DNA of 63,759 nt, taken from assembly GCA_022768945.1 (NCBI GenBank), contig JALEKY010000069.1, forward strand, positions 1 to 63,759, given 5' to 3'. Both the position numbers and the translations under genes were made by a program. This stretch comes from Christensenellaceae bacterium (GTDB lineage Bacteria > Bacillota > Clostridia > Christensenellales > Borkfalkiaceae). The notes beneath the pieces are model-generated. The model saw only the letters and a program-made list of their open reading frames with translations, searched no databases and was not told the DNA's origin. Within the stretch, counting starts at the first letter, position 1. Each line of letters starts with the position of its first letter. Positions 7,846 to 16,489 of the stretch are shown in pieces.

Positions 7846-9309
7846 ATGAAGAGAGTTCTTGCATTCGACTTCGGCGCGTCCAACGGAAGGGCGCTTATCG
7901 GAGAAAAGACGGACGGTAAAATCGTTTATACCGAAGTTCATCGTTTTTCCAACGATCCTGTCTCTTTGAACGGTAAATTGTATTGGGATTTTTTAAGGCT
8001 TTTCCACGAGATAAAGACGGGAATAGTCAAGGCTAAACAGGCGGGCGGTTTCGACTCGATAGGTATAGATACGTGGGGCGTGGATTACGGCTTCATCGAT
8101 AAAAAGGGCGACCTTATCAATACTCCTTATCACTATCGCGATCTCCGCACGGAGGGCGCAATGGAAAAAGTTTTCCCGCTGTTCGGCGGAAAGGAAAACC
8201 TTTATAAGCGCACGGGCACGCAGTTTATGCGCTTCAATACGCTTTTCCAGCTTTACGTTTCGTTGACCGAGGACAGGGAGGCTTACGACAGAGCCGAAAC
8301 GATGCTGTTTATCCCCGATCTTATGGCGTATATGCTCACCGGCGCGAAAGTCGCGGAGTATACAATCGCTTCCACTTCTCAGATGCTTAACCCCGTTACG
8401 GGCGATTGGGATTACGAGGCTGTGGAAAAAATAGGTTTCGATACGAAAAAACTTCCGAAAATCGTTCCGAGCGGATACGTTTACGGAAACGTTAAAAAAG
8501 ATATTTGCGAAGAGCTCGGCATAGACTCCGTTCCGGTAATAGCGGTCTGCACGCACGACACCGGTTCTGCCGTAGCAGCCGTTCCCGCGGATATGGAGAA
8601 CACCTGCTATATTTCCTGCGGAACCTGGTCGCTTATGGGCGTGGAACTCGAAAAGCCCGTGCTTACAGACGAAAGCTACACCGAAAACTTTACCAACGAG
8701 GGCGGTTACAATAAATCGATAAGATTTTTGAAGAACATAATGGGGCTTTGGATTATTCAGGAGTCGCGTCGTCGCTGGGAGAAAGAAGGTCATCTTTATT
8801 CGTTCGCGGAGCTTGCGGATATGGCTAAAGAGTCTAAATCCGTCTGCTATATCGACCCCGATTATCCGGCGTTCGACAATCCCGGAAACATGCCCGAGAG
8901 AATTCGCGAATACTGTCGCAAAACAGGGCAGAACGAGCCGCAGACAATCGGAGAATTCGCAAGATGTATTTACGAAAGCCTCGCGCTCAAGTATAAGTAT
9001 ACTCTCGAAACGATTGAAAAGCTCACCGGCAAAAAGTTCGCGGCAATCAATATAATAGGCGGCGGCTGCAAGGCTGAAATCCTCTGCAAAATGACCGCGG
9101 ATATATGCGGCGTAAAGGTTATAGCGGGACCTTCCGAAGCCACGGCTCTCGGCAACATTGCGGTTCAGCTCATAGCTTTAGGCGACGTAAAGGATTTAAC
9201 CGAAGCTAAAAAGTATATCGGCGCGGGCGGCGACGTCAAAGAATATATGCCTTCCGGCGAGTACGTTTCCGATTACGAAAAATTCAAGAGCATAATAAAA
9301 AAACTTTAA
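7846..9309 (+). CDS. rhaB: rhamnulokinase (FGGY family)
   Basis: Sugar kinase of 487 residues phosphorylating a ketose at C1. RhaB hallmarks are present in order: FDFGASNGRAL at the N-terminus, SIGIDTWGVDYGF, the long RFNTLFQL region, CTHDTGSAV, SCGTWSLMG, TNEGGYN and LKNIMGLWIIQ, then the C-terminal GGGCKAEILC ATP-site loop. These match E. coli RhaB block by block, so L-rhamnulose is the best guess; L-fuculose or another deoxyketose cannot be excluded. The isomerase that would supply the ketose is not in this window. It lies 75 bases after the SDR and 95 before the first aldolase. Confidence 0.85.
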   Translation: MKRVLAFDFGASNGRALIGEKTDGKIVYTEVHRFSNDPVSLNGKLYWDFLRLFHEIKTGIVKAKQAGGFDSIGIDTWGVDYGFIDKKGDLINTPYHYRDLRTEGAMEKVFPLFGGKENLYKRTGTQFMRFNTLFQLYVSLTEDREAYDRAETMLFIPDLMAYMLTGAKVAEYTIASTSQMLNPVTGDWDYEAVEKIGFDTKKLPKIVPSGYVYGNVKKDICEELGIDSVPVIAVCTHDTGSAVAAVPADMENTCYISCGTWSLMGVELEKPVLTDESYTENFTNEGGYNKSIRFLKNIMGLWIIQESRRRWEKEGHLYSFAELADMAKESKSVCYIDPDYPAFDNPGNMPERIREYCRKTGQNEPQTIGEFARCIYESLALKYKYTLETIEKLTGKKFAAINIIGGGCKAEILCKMTADICGVKVIAGPSEATALGNIAVQLIALGDVKDLTEAKKYIGAGGDVKEYMPSGEYVSDYEKFKSIIKKL

Positions 9310-9403
9310 TAGATTATAAAGCGGTAGAAACATAAAAAAAGACATGTCAGGGAAAATAACGAGATAAATTTTTACGCGGCAGGTAGCCGCAAAAGGAGTT
9401 TTT

Positions 9404-10696
9404 ATGGATTACAAATTTATGCATCCCGCAGAACAGATCGTACTTACGATTAACAGAATTTACAGAAAACAGATGACCACCACTTCCGGCGGTAACCTTT
9501 CCATTATGGACAGCGACGGAAACATCTGGATTACGCCTTCCGGAATAGACAAGGGCGCGCTTACGCCCGCGGATATCTGTCAGGTTAAGCCGGACGGAAC
9601 GGTTATAGGTAAATACAAACCGTCGGTAGAGCTTCCTTTCCACAAGCTCGTTTATAAAACGAGACCGGACGTAAAAGCGGTAGTTCACGCGCACTCGCCC
9701 TCGCTCGTAAGTTACAGTCTTATAAGAAAAATCCCCAACACGAAAATTATTCCGACTACCGAACTCGTTTGCGGTAAAGTGGGTATAGCGAAATACGAAG
9801 TTCCCGGCAGCATAGAACTCGGTGAGGCGATTGCGGCGGAAATCAAAAAGGGCTTCGACGTGGTAATTATGGAAAACCACGGCGTAGTTACCTGCGGCAC
9901 CGACCTTTTCGACGCGTTCATGAAGTTCGAAACTCTCGAAAGATGCGCTACGATAGACATTACTTCCAAGCTTCTCGGTAAGGCTTATCCGCTTACCGAA
10001 GAACAAATCAGACTTGCCGAAGAAAAGGGCAAGACTATGCTCGGTGAATTTATTCCCGCGGAGATTTCTTCCAAGGAAAAGGAAATAAGAAACAAAATGT
10101 GCACGCTTATTCACAGAGCGTACGATCAGGATTTGTTCTCCAGCACGATGGGCACCTTCTCCGAAAGACTCAGCGATAACGCGTTCATCATCACCCCGTA
10201 CGGCAAGGACAGAAAGCAGCTCGAACCGCAAGACCTCGTTCGCGTGGAAAACGGTTGGAGAGAGGCAGGCAAACGCCCGTCGCGTTCGGCTACGCTTCAC
10301 AAGATGATTTACGAAGCTCACCCCGAATTCAACGCTGTAGTAGTGGCTCAGCCTACCAACATTCTCGCATTCGGCATTACGCGTAAGGAAATAGACAGCA
10401 GAACGATACCCGAATCCTACATAAAGATTCGCGACCTCGTAAGACTTCCCTACGGCACGAACATAACGAACCCCGAAAAGGTAGTTAGCTCGCTCAGCAA
10501 CAAGCACCCCGTTATCTTAATAGAAAACGACAGCGTTATAGCGGTTGGCAGAACCCTTATCGAGGCGTTCGACGCACTCGAAGTAGTCGAATTTACCGCA
10601 AACACGCTTATTCACGGCGGTCTTCTCGGTGAAATAGTCAAGATTACAGATAAGGAAGTAGACGCCATCAACAAGGCGTTCAACATCGAACCGTAA
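9404..10696 (+). CDS. tandem class II aldolase, second domain degenerate
   Basis: 430 residues made of two class II aldolase/adducin domains (about 1-215 and 216-430). The first has the full set: SGGNLS, TPSG, the catalytic glutamate in PSVELPFH, metal histidines in VVHAHS and MENHG. The second keeps the fold and order but reads TFSERL for GNLS, SRSATLHK for the glutamate segment, VVVAQP for HAH and IENDS for NHG, so it lacks all zinc ligands. Class II aldolases normally are 210-280 residues and work as tetramers. Half of this one is probably structural or regulatory. With the kinase upstream, the active half may cleave a ketose-1-phosphate to DHAP and an aldehyde (inference). Confidence 0.87.
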   Translation: MDYKFMHPAEQIVLTINRIYRKQMTTTSGGNLSIMDSDGNIWITPSGIDKGALTPADICQVKPDGTVIGKYKPSVELPFHKLVYKTRPDVKAVVHAHSPSLVSYSLIRKIPNTKIIPTTELVCGKVGIAKYEVPGSIELGEAIAAEIKKGFDVVIMENHGVVTCGTDLFDAFMKFETLERCATIDITSKLLGKAYPLTEEQIRLAEEKGKTMLGEFIPAEISSKEKEIRNKMCTLIHRAYDQDLFSSTMGTFSERLSDNAFIITPYGKDRKQLEPQDLVRVENGWREAGKRPSRSATLHKMIYEAHPEFNAVVVAQPTNILAFGITRKEIDSRTIPESYIKIRDLVRLPYGTNITNPEKVVSSLSNKHPVILIENDSVIAVGRTLIEAFDALEVVEFTANTLIHGGLLGEIVKITDKEVDAINKAFNIEP

Positions 10697-10747
10697 TCGG
10701 TTTTTAAACGTTCAAACATACTTCCGAAAGGGTGTGAAGATTTACAA

Positions 10748-10785
10748 AAGTGCCTTTTTTCAGCGAAAAAGGCGGGTATTTCTTC
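10748..10785 (+). repeat. hairpin upstream of the second aldolase
   Basis: GCCTTTTTT and GAAAAAGGC pair around a short loop, preceded by AAAAGT. The sequence resembles the CTTTTTCGCGC branch of the dispersed intergenic element described elsewhere in the window. It may be a weak internal terminator or processing site between the two aldolase genes. Confidence 0.45.
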
Positions 10786-10823
10786 ACTCCCCGACGGATT
10801 GAAAATACAATAAGGAGAAAAAT

Positions 10824-11852
10824 ATGACACAAGCAATTTCCGATCTTATCGATATTTCTTCCTATGCGGGAGCGAGAGTCGATTATACTCAGGGAGGCGG
10901 CGGAAACACGTCGGTAAAAGACGGCGGCGTTATGTACATAAAAGCTTCCGGTTTTAAACTGAAAGACATCAACGAAAACACCGCTTACGTTCCGATGGAT
11001 TTGAATAAAATCAAGGCTTTTTACGAGAGCGTCGATTTAACCGACGGCAGGGATTACGAAGCGTTGAACAAACAGGTAACGGCAGAGGCTACGTTAAAGC
11101 AAGAGGGACTTGCCTCGCTCCGTCCGAGCGTTGAAGTAGGTTTCCATTCCGTTCTTAAAAAGTACGTTATCCACACCCATTCCATATACGCAAACCTTAT
11201 AACCTGCTGTGCGACCGGCGAAGAACTCGCTGCTAAGATATTTAAAGATTCCGACTTCGGATATGTATTTTTGCCGTACGTAGATCCCGGGTTTATGCTT
11301 TCGGTCAAGATGGGCGAAGCCATAAAGGGATACGGCGAGAAGACCGGAAAATACGCCGAAGTTATTTTTATGAAGAACCACGGTCTTGTGGTGAACGGCG
11401 ACGATAAACAGAGAGTAATCGCTTTGAACGAAGAGGTAAACAACGCGATAGAAAAGTACTTCGGGTTAAAGGACGAATACAGAACGGTTACTTTAAAGGA
11501 AAAGGGGGAGAACGTTTTCGTTTCCGAAACAAAAACGGTGAACGAGTTCGTAAAGACGCATACCGTCGATAAAGCGATGCTCGATAAGAATTCCCTTTAT
11601 CCCGATCAGCTCGTTTACCTTAACAATCTGATGGCATTTTCGCCCGAAAAAATTCAGATTAAAAACGGAACGGTAGAATATCATACTTCCTTAAAAGAAG
11701 CGCAGACGCTCGAGGAAACTTTGTTCGCGTACGTGTTCGTTCTGAAAGTAATAGAAGAAAACGGTCTTAAGCTTTCTTTAATGAACGAAAAAGATATCGA
11801 CTTCATCAATAATTGGGAAGCGGAAAAATATCGCCGCTCTCTTTCAAAATAG
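10824..11852 (+). CDS. class II aldolase, rhamnulose-1-phosphate aldolase-like
   Basis: 342 residues with an intact active site: GGGGNTSVK near 26-34, KASGFKL, the glutamate in RPSVEVGFH, zinc ligands in VIHTHS, and MKNHGLVV. The GGGNTSVK version is typical of the aldolase half of the RhaE/YuxG bifunctional rhamnulose-1-phosphate aldolase/dehydrogenase of Bacillus, but here the dehydrogenase half is absent. An extra C-terminal 110 residues extend past the usual fold. AAGGAG precedes ATG 10824; the next gene starts 28 bases after the stop. Product would be DHAP plus lactaldehyde if the substrate is rhamnulose-1-phosphate (inference from family). Confidence 0.8.
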   Translation: MTQAISDLIDISSYAGARVDYTQGGGGNTSVKDGGVMYIKASGFKLKDINENTAYVPMDLNKIKAFYESVDLTDGRDYEALNKQVTAEATLKQEGLASLRPSVEVGFHSVLKKYVIHTHSIYANLITCCATGEELAAKIFKDSDFGYVFLPYVDPGFMLSVKMGEAIKGYGEKTGKYAEVIFMKNHGLVVNGDDKQRVIALNEEVNNAIEKYFGLKDEYRTVTLKEKGENVFVSETKTVNEFVKTHTVDKAMLDKNSLYPDQLVYLNNLMAFSPEKIQIKNGTVEYHTSLKEAQTLEETLFAYVFVLKVIEENGLKLSLMNEKDIDFINNWEAEKYRRSLSK

Positions 11853-11879
11853 AAATATAAAACGAGAGGTAAATTTAAT

Positions 11880-13142
11880 ATGAAAACCAAAGCAGTTAGA
11901 CTTTACGGAAAGGAAGATCTCCGTCTGGAAGAATTCGAACTTCCCGCAATCAAGGACGACGAAATTCTTGCCACTGTTGTTTCGGACAGCGTTTGCATGT
12001 CTACTTTCAAGGCTATGGAACAGGGCGCAAGCCATAAGCGCGTTCCCGAAGACGTTGCCGAAAATCCGGTCATCGTCGGTCACGAATTCTGCGGAGAAAT
12101 TCTCGAAGTAGGAAAAAAATGGCAGCACAAGTTCAAACCCGGTCAGAAATATTCCATTCAGCCGGCTCTCAACTACAAAGGTTCGGCTTACGCTCCCGGG
12201 TATTCCTATAAATTCATCGGCGGCGACGCGACAAAGGTTATCATTCCTAACGAAGTTATGGAATGCGATTGCTTGCTTCCTTATGAATCCGATTGCTACT
12301 TCAAAGCTTCCCTTTCGGAACCCGTTTCCTGTATAATCGCGGGCTATCACGAAAATTATCATACCAAATACGAAAACCACACCCATATCATGGGCATTAA
12401 AGAAGGCGGCGCGGTAGCTATTCTCGCGGGCGCAGGACCTATGGGACTCGGCTGCGTTGACTACGGCATTCACTCCGACAGAAAGCCCTCGCTTATGGTT
12501 GTTACGGATATTGACGACGCAAGACTCGCAAGAGCGGCTTCGCTCCTTACCGTTGAAGACGCGGCGAAGAACGGCGTTAAGCTCGTTTACGTAAACACCG
12601 CAAAGGTTGAAAACCCCGTAGAATATATGAAATCGCTCAACGGAGGCAAGGGCTTCGACGACGTATTCGTATACGCTCCCGTTTCCTTCCTTGTAGAACA
12701 GGGCGACGCGCTCCTTGGTGACGGCGGCTGCCTCAACTTCTTTGCAGGCCCGTTGAAGAGCGACTTCTCCGCGAAGTTCAACTTCTACGACGTTCACTAC
12801 GCGTTCCACAGAATAACCGGTACTTCGGGCGGCAATACGGACGATATGAGAGAAGCTCTCGCGCTCGCGGCGGCAGGCAGAATCAATCCCGCTATAATGA
12901 TTTCTCACGTCGGCGGTCTTGACAGCGTTATTCCTACCGTTATGAATCTTCCCAACATCAAAGGCGCGAAGAAGCTCGTTTACACAAACATCTCCATGCC
13001 GATGACCGCTATCGAAGACTTTGCGAAACTCGGAGAAACCGATCCGTTCTTCAAAGACCTTGCTGAAATCTGCGAACGTCACAACGGCATCTGGAGCGAA
13101 GAAGCGGAGAAGTATCTTCTCAAAAACGCTAAACCCATATAA
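11880..13142 (+). CDS. zinc-type alcohol dehydrogenase, L-sorbose-1-phosphate reductase-like
   Basis: Medium-chain dehydrogenase of 420 residues. It has a GroES-like N-terminal half with GHEFCGEILEVG and a Rossmann half with ILAGAGPMGLG. Catalytic-zinc-like residues are Cys in SVCMSTF and His in VGHEF. The length, the VCMSTFKA segment and the long tail match SorE-type reductases rather than classical 350-residue enzymes. It would reduce or oxidise a keto sugar phosphate or the small aldehyde made by the aldolases. It is packed 28 bases behind the aldolase, implying the same transcript. The specific substrate is not decidable from sequence. Confidence 0.8.
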   Translation: MKTKAVRLYGKEDLRLEEFELPAIKDDEILATVVSDSVCMSTFKAMEQGASHKRVPEDVAENPVIVGHEFCGEILEVGKKWQHKFKPGQKYSIQPALNYKGSAYAPGYSYKFIGGDATKVIIPNEVMECDCLLPYESDCYFKASLSEPVSCIIAGYHENYHTKYENHTHIMGIKEGGAVAILAGAGPMGLGCVDYGIHSDRKPSLMVVTDIDDARLARAASLLTVEDAAKNGVKLVYVNTAKVENPVEYMKSLNGGKGFDDVFVYAPVSFLVEQGDALLGDGGCLNFFAGPLKSDFSAKFNFYDVHYAFHRITGTSGGNTDDMREALALAAAGRINPAIMISHVGGLDSVIPTVMNLPNIKGAKKLVYTNISMPMTAIEDFAKLGETDPFFKDLAEICERHNGIWSEEAEKYLLKNAKPI

Positions 13143-13180
13143 TTGAAATTTTATTCCGCGGTTTGTCGCGCATCAAAGGC

Positions 13181-13212
13181 AAAAAAGCCGGATAATGCGC
13201 GATAAACGGGGG
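13181..13212 (+). repeat. CGCRCRTTAW dispersed element, copy 1
   Basis: Core ATAATGCGCG (13192-13201), the reverse complement of CGCGCATTAT, flanked by AAAAAAGCCG and AAACGGGGG, giving CCG/CGG arms. It lies 100 bases ahead of the E2 gene. Confidence 0.7.
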
Positions 13213-13310
13213 ATTTGTCCGAAAAGATTTTGCCGTGGCGGTAAAGTAAAACGCTATAGGAAGAAGTTCGGACGTAACTAAGATAATAATACGGAGGTTA
13301 ACAATATAAA

Positions 13311-14939
13311 ATGGCAAAACCTGTATTGATGCCAAAGCAAGGTATAACCGTAGAACAATGCGTACTTACCAAATGGCACAAAAAAGTAGGCGAGCACGTA
13401 TCGGTCGGGGAAATTCTTTTCAGCTACGAAACGGATAAATCTTCCTTCGATCAGGAAAGCGAAGTCGAAGGCGAAGTGCTTGCGGAGCTTTTTAACGACG
13501 GCGACGAAGTTCCCGTACTCGTTCCCGTTTGCGTAATCGGCAATAAGGGAGAAGATATTTCCGAATTTTTGGGAGGAAAAACCCAAGCCGCAAGCGAGGC
13601 GCCCGCTAAAGAAGAAGCTAAAGCAGCCGAAGCTCCCGCGGCTAAGGCGACGGTTTCTACAAACGCAAAGCCCGTTCTTATGCCCAAGCAGGGTATAACG
13701 GTAGAGCAGTGCATACTCACCAAGTGGCACAAAAAAGTAGGCGACCATATCGCTGTGGGCGAGGTTCTCTTCAGCTATGAAACAGACAAAGCCGCTTTCG
13801 ATCAGGAAAGCGAAGTAGAGGGCGAAATTCTTGCCGAATTCTATAAAGACGGCGACGAAGTTCCCGTACTCGTTCCCGTTTGCGCGGTAGGAACCAAGGG
13901 CGACGACGTTTCCTGCTTTGCACCCGGCGCGACCGCTACGGCTGCCGCTACGGAAGAATCTAAATCCGCAGAAACGGCTAAAACGGAAACCGCTAAAACG
14001 GAAGGGAAGGCTGCAACTACCGAGAACGGCAGAGTGTTCGCTTCTCCGAGAGCGAAGATGCTCGCGGAAAAACTCGGCGTTGAACTCGCGGCGTGCACCG
14101 CAACCGGACCTAAGGGCAGAATAGTTGAAAAAGACGTTCGTTATGCGGCGGCAAACGGCGTTAAAACCGCTCAGGCTGCCGAAACGACCGCTACCGCACC
14201 CGCGGCAAAAGCGGCTGAAGCTCCGGCAACAGACGTTCGCGCTTACACGGAAGAGAAGATGTCCAATATGCGTAAGGTAATCGCGAAGAACATGATGAAC
14301 AGTCTTTCTTCGATGGCTCAGCTTACCGAAAACATTTCCTTCGACTGCACGAATATTATAGCTCTCCGCGCGTTCATAAAGGCAAACGCGGAAAGATTGA
14401 ATCTCCCGAACATCACGTTCAACGATATAATTATTTACGCCGTTTCGAGAGTAATACTTAACCACAAGGAACTCAACGCAAACCTTATCAACGGCGACAC
14501 GATGAGATATTTCTCGTCCGCAAACATCGGTATTGCGGTAGATACGCCTAAGGGGCTTCTCGTTCCCGTCCTCTTCGGCGCGGATAAGATGACTTTGCCC
14601 GAAGTAGCCGTCAACGCGAAGAAGCTTGCCAAAGACGCTCAGGCGGGCACTCTTAAACCCGACCTTATGTCCGGCGGCTCGTTTACTATTTCAAACATCG
14701 GCGTGTTCGGTATCGAAAGCTTCACGCCGGTTATCAATCCCCCGCAGACGGGTATCCTCGGCGTATGCGCGCTCGAAACGAGGGTTAAACTCGGCGCGAA
14801 CGGTCAGATAGTTCCCTATCAGGCTATGAATCTCTCGCTCACGTTCGACCACAGAGCGCTCGACGGCGCACCCGCTTCGAGATTCTTGAAAGAACTCAAA
14901 GAGTATCTTGAAAACTTCAGTCTGAATTTGTGCTTCTGA
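13311..14939 (+). CDS. 2-oxoacid dehydrogenase complex E2, dihydrolipoyl acyltransferase
   Basis: 542 residues. Two lipoyl domains lie at 1-80 and 120-200 with lipoylation lysines Lys43 and Lys160, both in a YETDK turn. Alanine-rich linkers follow, then a peripheral-subunit-binding domain (about 245-285: FASPRAKMLAEKLG and GPKGRIVEKDV) and the catalytic trimer-forming domain (about 310-542) with DHRALDG near the end. It swings acyl groups from E1 to CoA and hands electrons to E3. The lipoyl domains are near-identical, with a 37-base stretch unchanged in both (13497-13533 and 13848-13884). E3 and E1 follow directly. The substrate, pyruvate, another 2-oxoacid or acetoin, is set by E1. Confidence 0.93.
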   Translation: MAKPVLMPKQGITVEQCVLTKWHKKVGEHVSVGEILFSYETDKSSFDQESEVEGEVLAELFNDGDEVPVLVPVCVIGNKGEDISEFLGGKTQAASEAPAKEEAKAAEAPAAKATVSTNAKPVLMPKQGITVEQCILTKWHKKVGDHIAVGEVLFSYETDKAAFDQESEVEGEILAEFYKDGDEVPVLVPVCAVGTKGDDVSCFAPGATATAAATEESKSAETAKTETAKTEGKAATTENGRVFASPRAKMLAEKLGVELAACTATGPKGRIVEKDVRYAAANGVKTAQAAETTATAPAAKAAEAPATDVRAYTEEKMSNMRKVIAKNMMNSLSSMAQLTENISFDCTNIIALRAFIKANAERLNLPNITFNDIIIYAVSRVILNHKELNANLINGDTMRYFSSANIGIAVDTPKGLLVPVLFGADKMTLPEVAVNAKKLAKDAQAGTLKPDLMSGGSFTISNIGVFGIESFTPVINPPQTGILGVCALETRVKLGANGQIVPYQAMNLSLTFDHRALDGAPASRFLKELKEYLENFSLNLCF

Positions 14940-14998
14940 TTTAAAAGCATATAATCGGATTAAATTTTACATAAGGATTATTCAGGAGAAAATTAATT

Positions 14999-16369
14999 AT
15001 GGATAAATATCAGGTAATAGTACTCGGCGGCGGCCCCGGCGGATACCTCGCGGCAGAACGCGCGGGACACGCAGGTCTTAAGACCATGGTAATCGAAAAA
15101 GAGCATTTCGGCGGCGTATGCCTTAACGAAGGTTGCGTTCCTTCCAAAACCTTCCTTTACTCGGCAAAAGTTCTCGATTACGCTAACCACGCTAAAGATT
15201 TCGGCGTATCCGTAAAGGTTGAAAACGGCGTGGACCAGGCGTTTGTCGTCGAAAGAAAGAACGGCGTTGTAAAAACTCTCGTTTCGGGTGTAAAGGCTTC
15301 TATTAAGAAAGCAGGCGTTACGATGGTTGAAGCAGAGGGTAAAATCGTCGGTAAGGGCGAGGGCGGCATTATCGTAGAAGCCAAAGGCACGCAGTATCTT
15401 GCGGAAAAACTTATAATCGCCACCGGCTCGATGCCCGTAGTTCCTCCGATTACCGGTCTTCGCGAAAATCTCGCGGCAGGCTACGTAATGACCAATAAAG
15501 AAATACTTGACCTTAAAGAAATCCCCGGCACGCTTGCCGTTATCGGCGGCGGCGTTATCGGTCTTGAAATGGCTTCGTATTTCTCGTCCGTAGGCAGCAA
15601 GGTAGTCGTCATCGAAATGATGAACAAAATCGCAGGCCCTACCGACGCGGAAATTTCCGGCTTGCTTCAGAAAGCTCTCGAAAAGAAGGGCGTTGAATTC
15701 CGCCTCGGCGCGAAAGTTACTGCTGTGGAAGCGGACGGCGTCGTATTCGAAAAAGACGGCAAAACCGAAAAAGTCAAGGCGGACAAAGTTCTTTGCTCCA
15801 TCGGCAGACGCGCGGTCACGCAGGGCTTCGGTCTTGAAAACATCGGCGTTAATCTGGAGCGCGGCGCAATCGTCACCGACGACAAGATGATGACGAACGT
15901 TGCGAACGTGTACGCGGTAGGCGACGTAAACGGCAAAATAATGCTCGCGCACACCGCTTACAGAGAAGCCGAAGTTGCAGTCAACAACATTTTAGGCAAA
16001 AAAGACCATATGCGTTATAACGTAATTCCGTCCGTAGTTTACACTACGCCGGAAATCGGTTCGGTAGGCGAAACCGAAGAAAGCGCGAAGGCAAAAGGCC
16101 TTTCCGTCAAAACTCTTAAGCTCTCGCTTATGTATTCGGGCAGATACGTTGCCGAAAACACCGACCTTTCGGGTATCTGCAAACTTATCGTAAATACCAA
16201 GACTAACACGCTTATCGGCGCGCACATCATAGGTTCTTACGCAAGCGAATATATCGTTGCGGTATCCGCTCTTATCGATCTCGAAGTCGATATAGAAGTT
16301 ATAAAGAAACTCGTATTCCCGCACCCGACCGTTTGCGAAATCATTCGCGAAACCATCTGGAGCGAATAA
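14999..16369 (+). CDS. lpdA: dihydrolipoamide dehydrogenase (E3)
   Basis: FAD-dependent disulfide reductase of 456 residues that reoxidises lipoyl groups with NAD+. The FAD motif GGGPGGYLAAERA is at 9-21, the redox disulfide in GGVCLNEGCVPSK at about 39-51, the NAD site in VIGGGVIGLEMA, the second FAD motif in VYAVGDVNG, and the C-terminal His-Glu dyad in PHPTVCE. There is no N-terminal lipoyl domain. It sits 60 bases after E2 and 121 before E1 on the same strand, so it is dedicated to this complex. AGGAG precedes the start. Confidence 0.94.
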   Translation: MDKYQVIVLGGGPGGYLAAERAGHAGLKTMVIEKEHFGGVCLNEGCVPSKTFLYSAKVLDYANHAKDFGVSVKVENGVDQAFVVERKNGVVKTLVSGVKASIKKAGVTMVEAEGKIVGKGEGGIIVEAKGTQYLAEKLIIATGSMPVVPPITGLRENLAAGYVMTNKEILDLKEIPGTLAVIGGGVIGLEMASYFSSVGSKVVVIEMMNKIAGPTDAEISGLLQKALEKKGVEFRLGAKVTAVEADGVVFEKDGKTEKVKADKVLCSIGRRAVTQGFGLENIGVNLERGAIVTDDKMMTNVANVYAVGDVNGKIMLAHTAYREAEVAVNNILGKKDHMRYNVIPSVVYTTPEIGSVGETEESAKAKGLSVKTLKLSLMYSGRYVAENTDLSGICKLIVNTKTNTLIGAHIIGSYASEYIVAVSALIDLEVDIEVIKKLVFPHPTVCEIIRETIWSE

Positions 16370-16489
16370 AAAAATGCGATTCCCGCGAGAAATACGGGAT
16401 TAAACTTCTTTGCAATCGAATTTTGCAAAAGAAGTTCCGAGCGGCAATGCCGCCACTAAACAATAAAAAAATCAAGGAGATTATATAAA

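Noticed and set aside
9347-10507. 386-codon open frame on the minus strand opposite the tandem aldolase
   Set aside because: It is antisense to a clearly real gene, rich in Arg, Phe and Val with no domain. Such long antisense frames recur through the window because the coding strand avoids the codons that give stops in this frame.
11844-14465. Long minus-strand frames opposite the SorE-like and E2 genes (412 and 395 codons)
   Set aside because: Same codon-bias shadow effect; the sense strand has intact catalytic motifs and ribosome binding sites.
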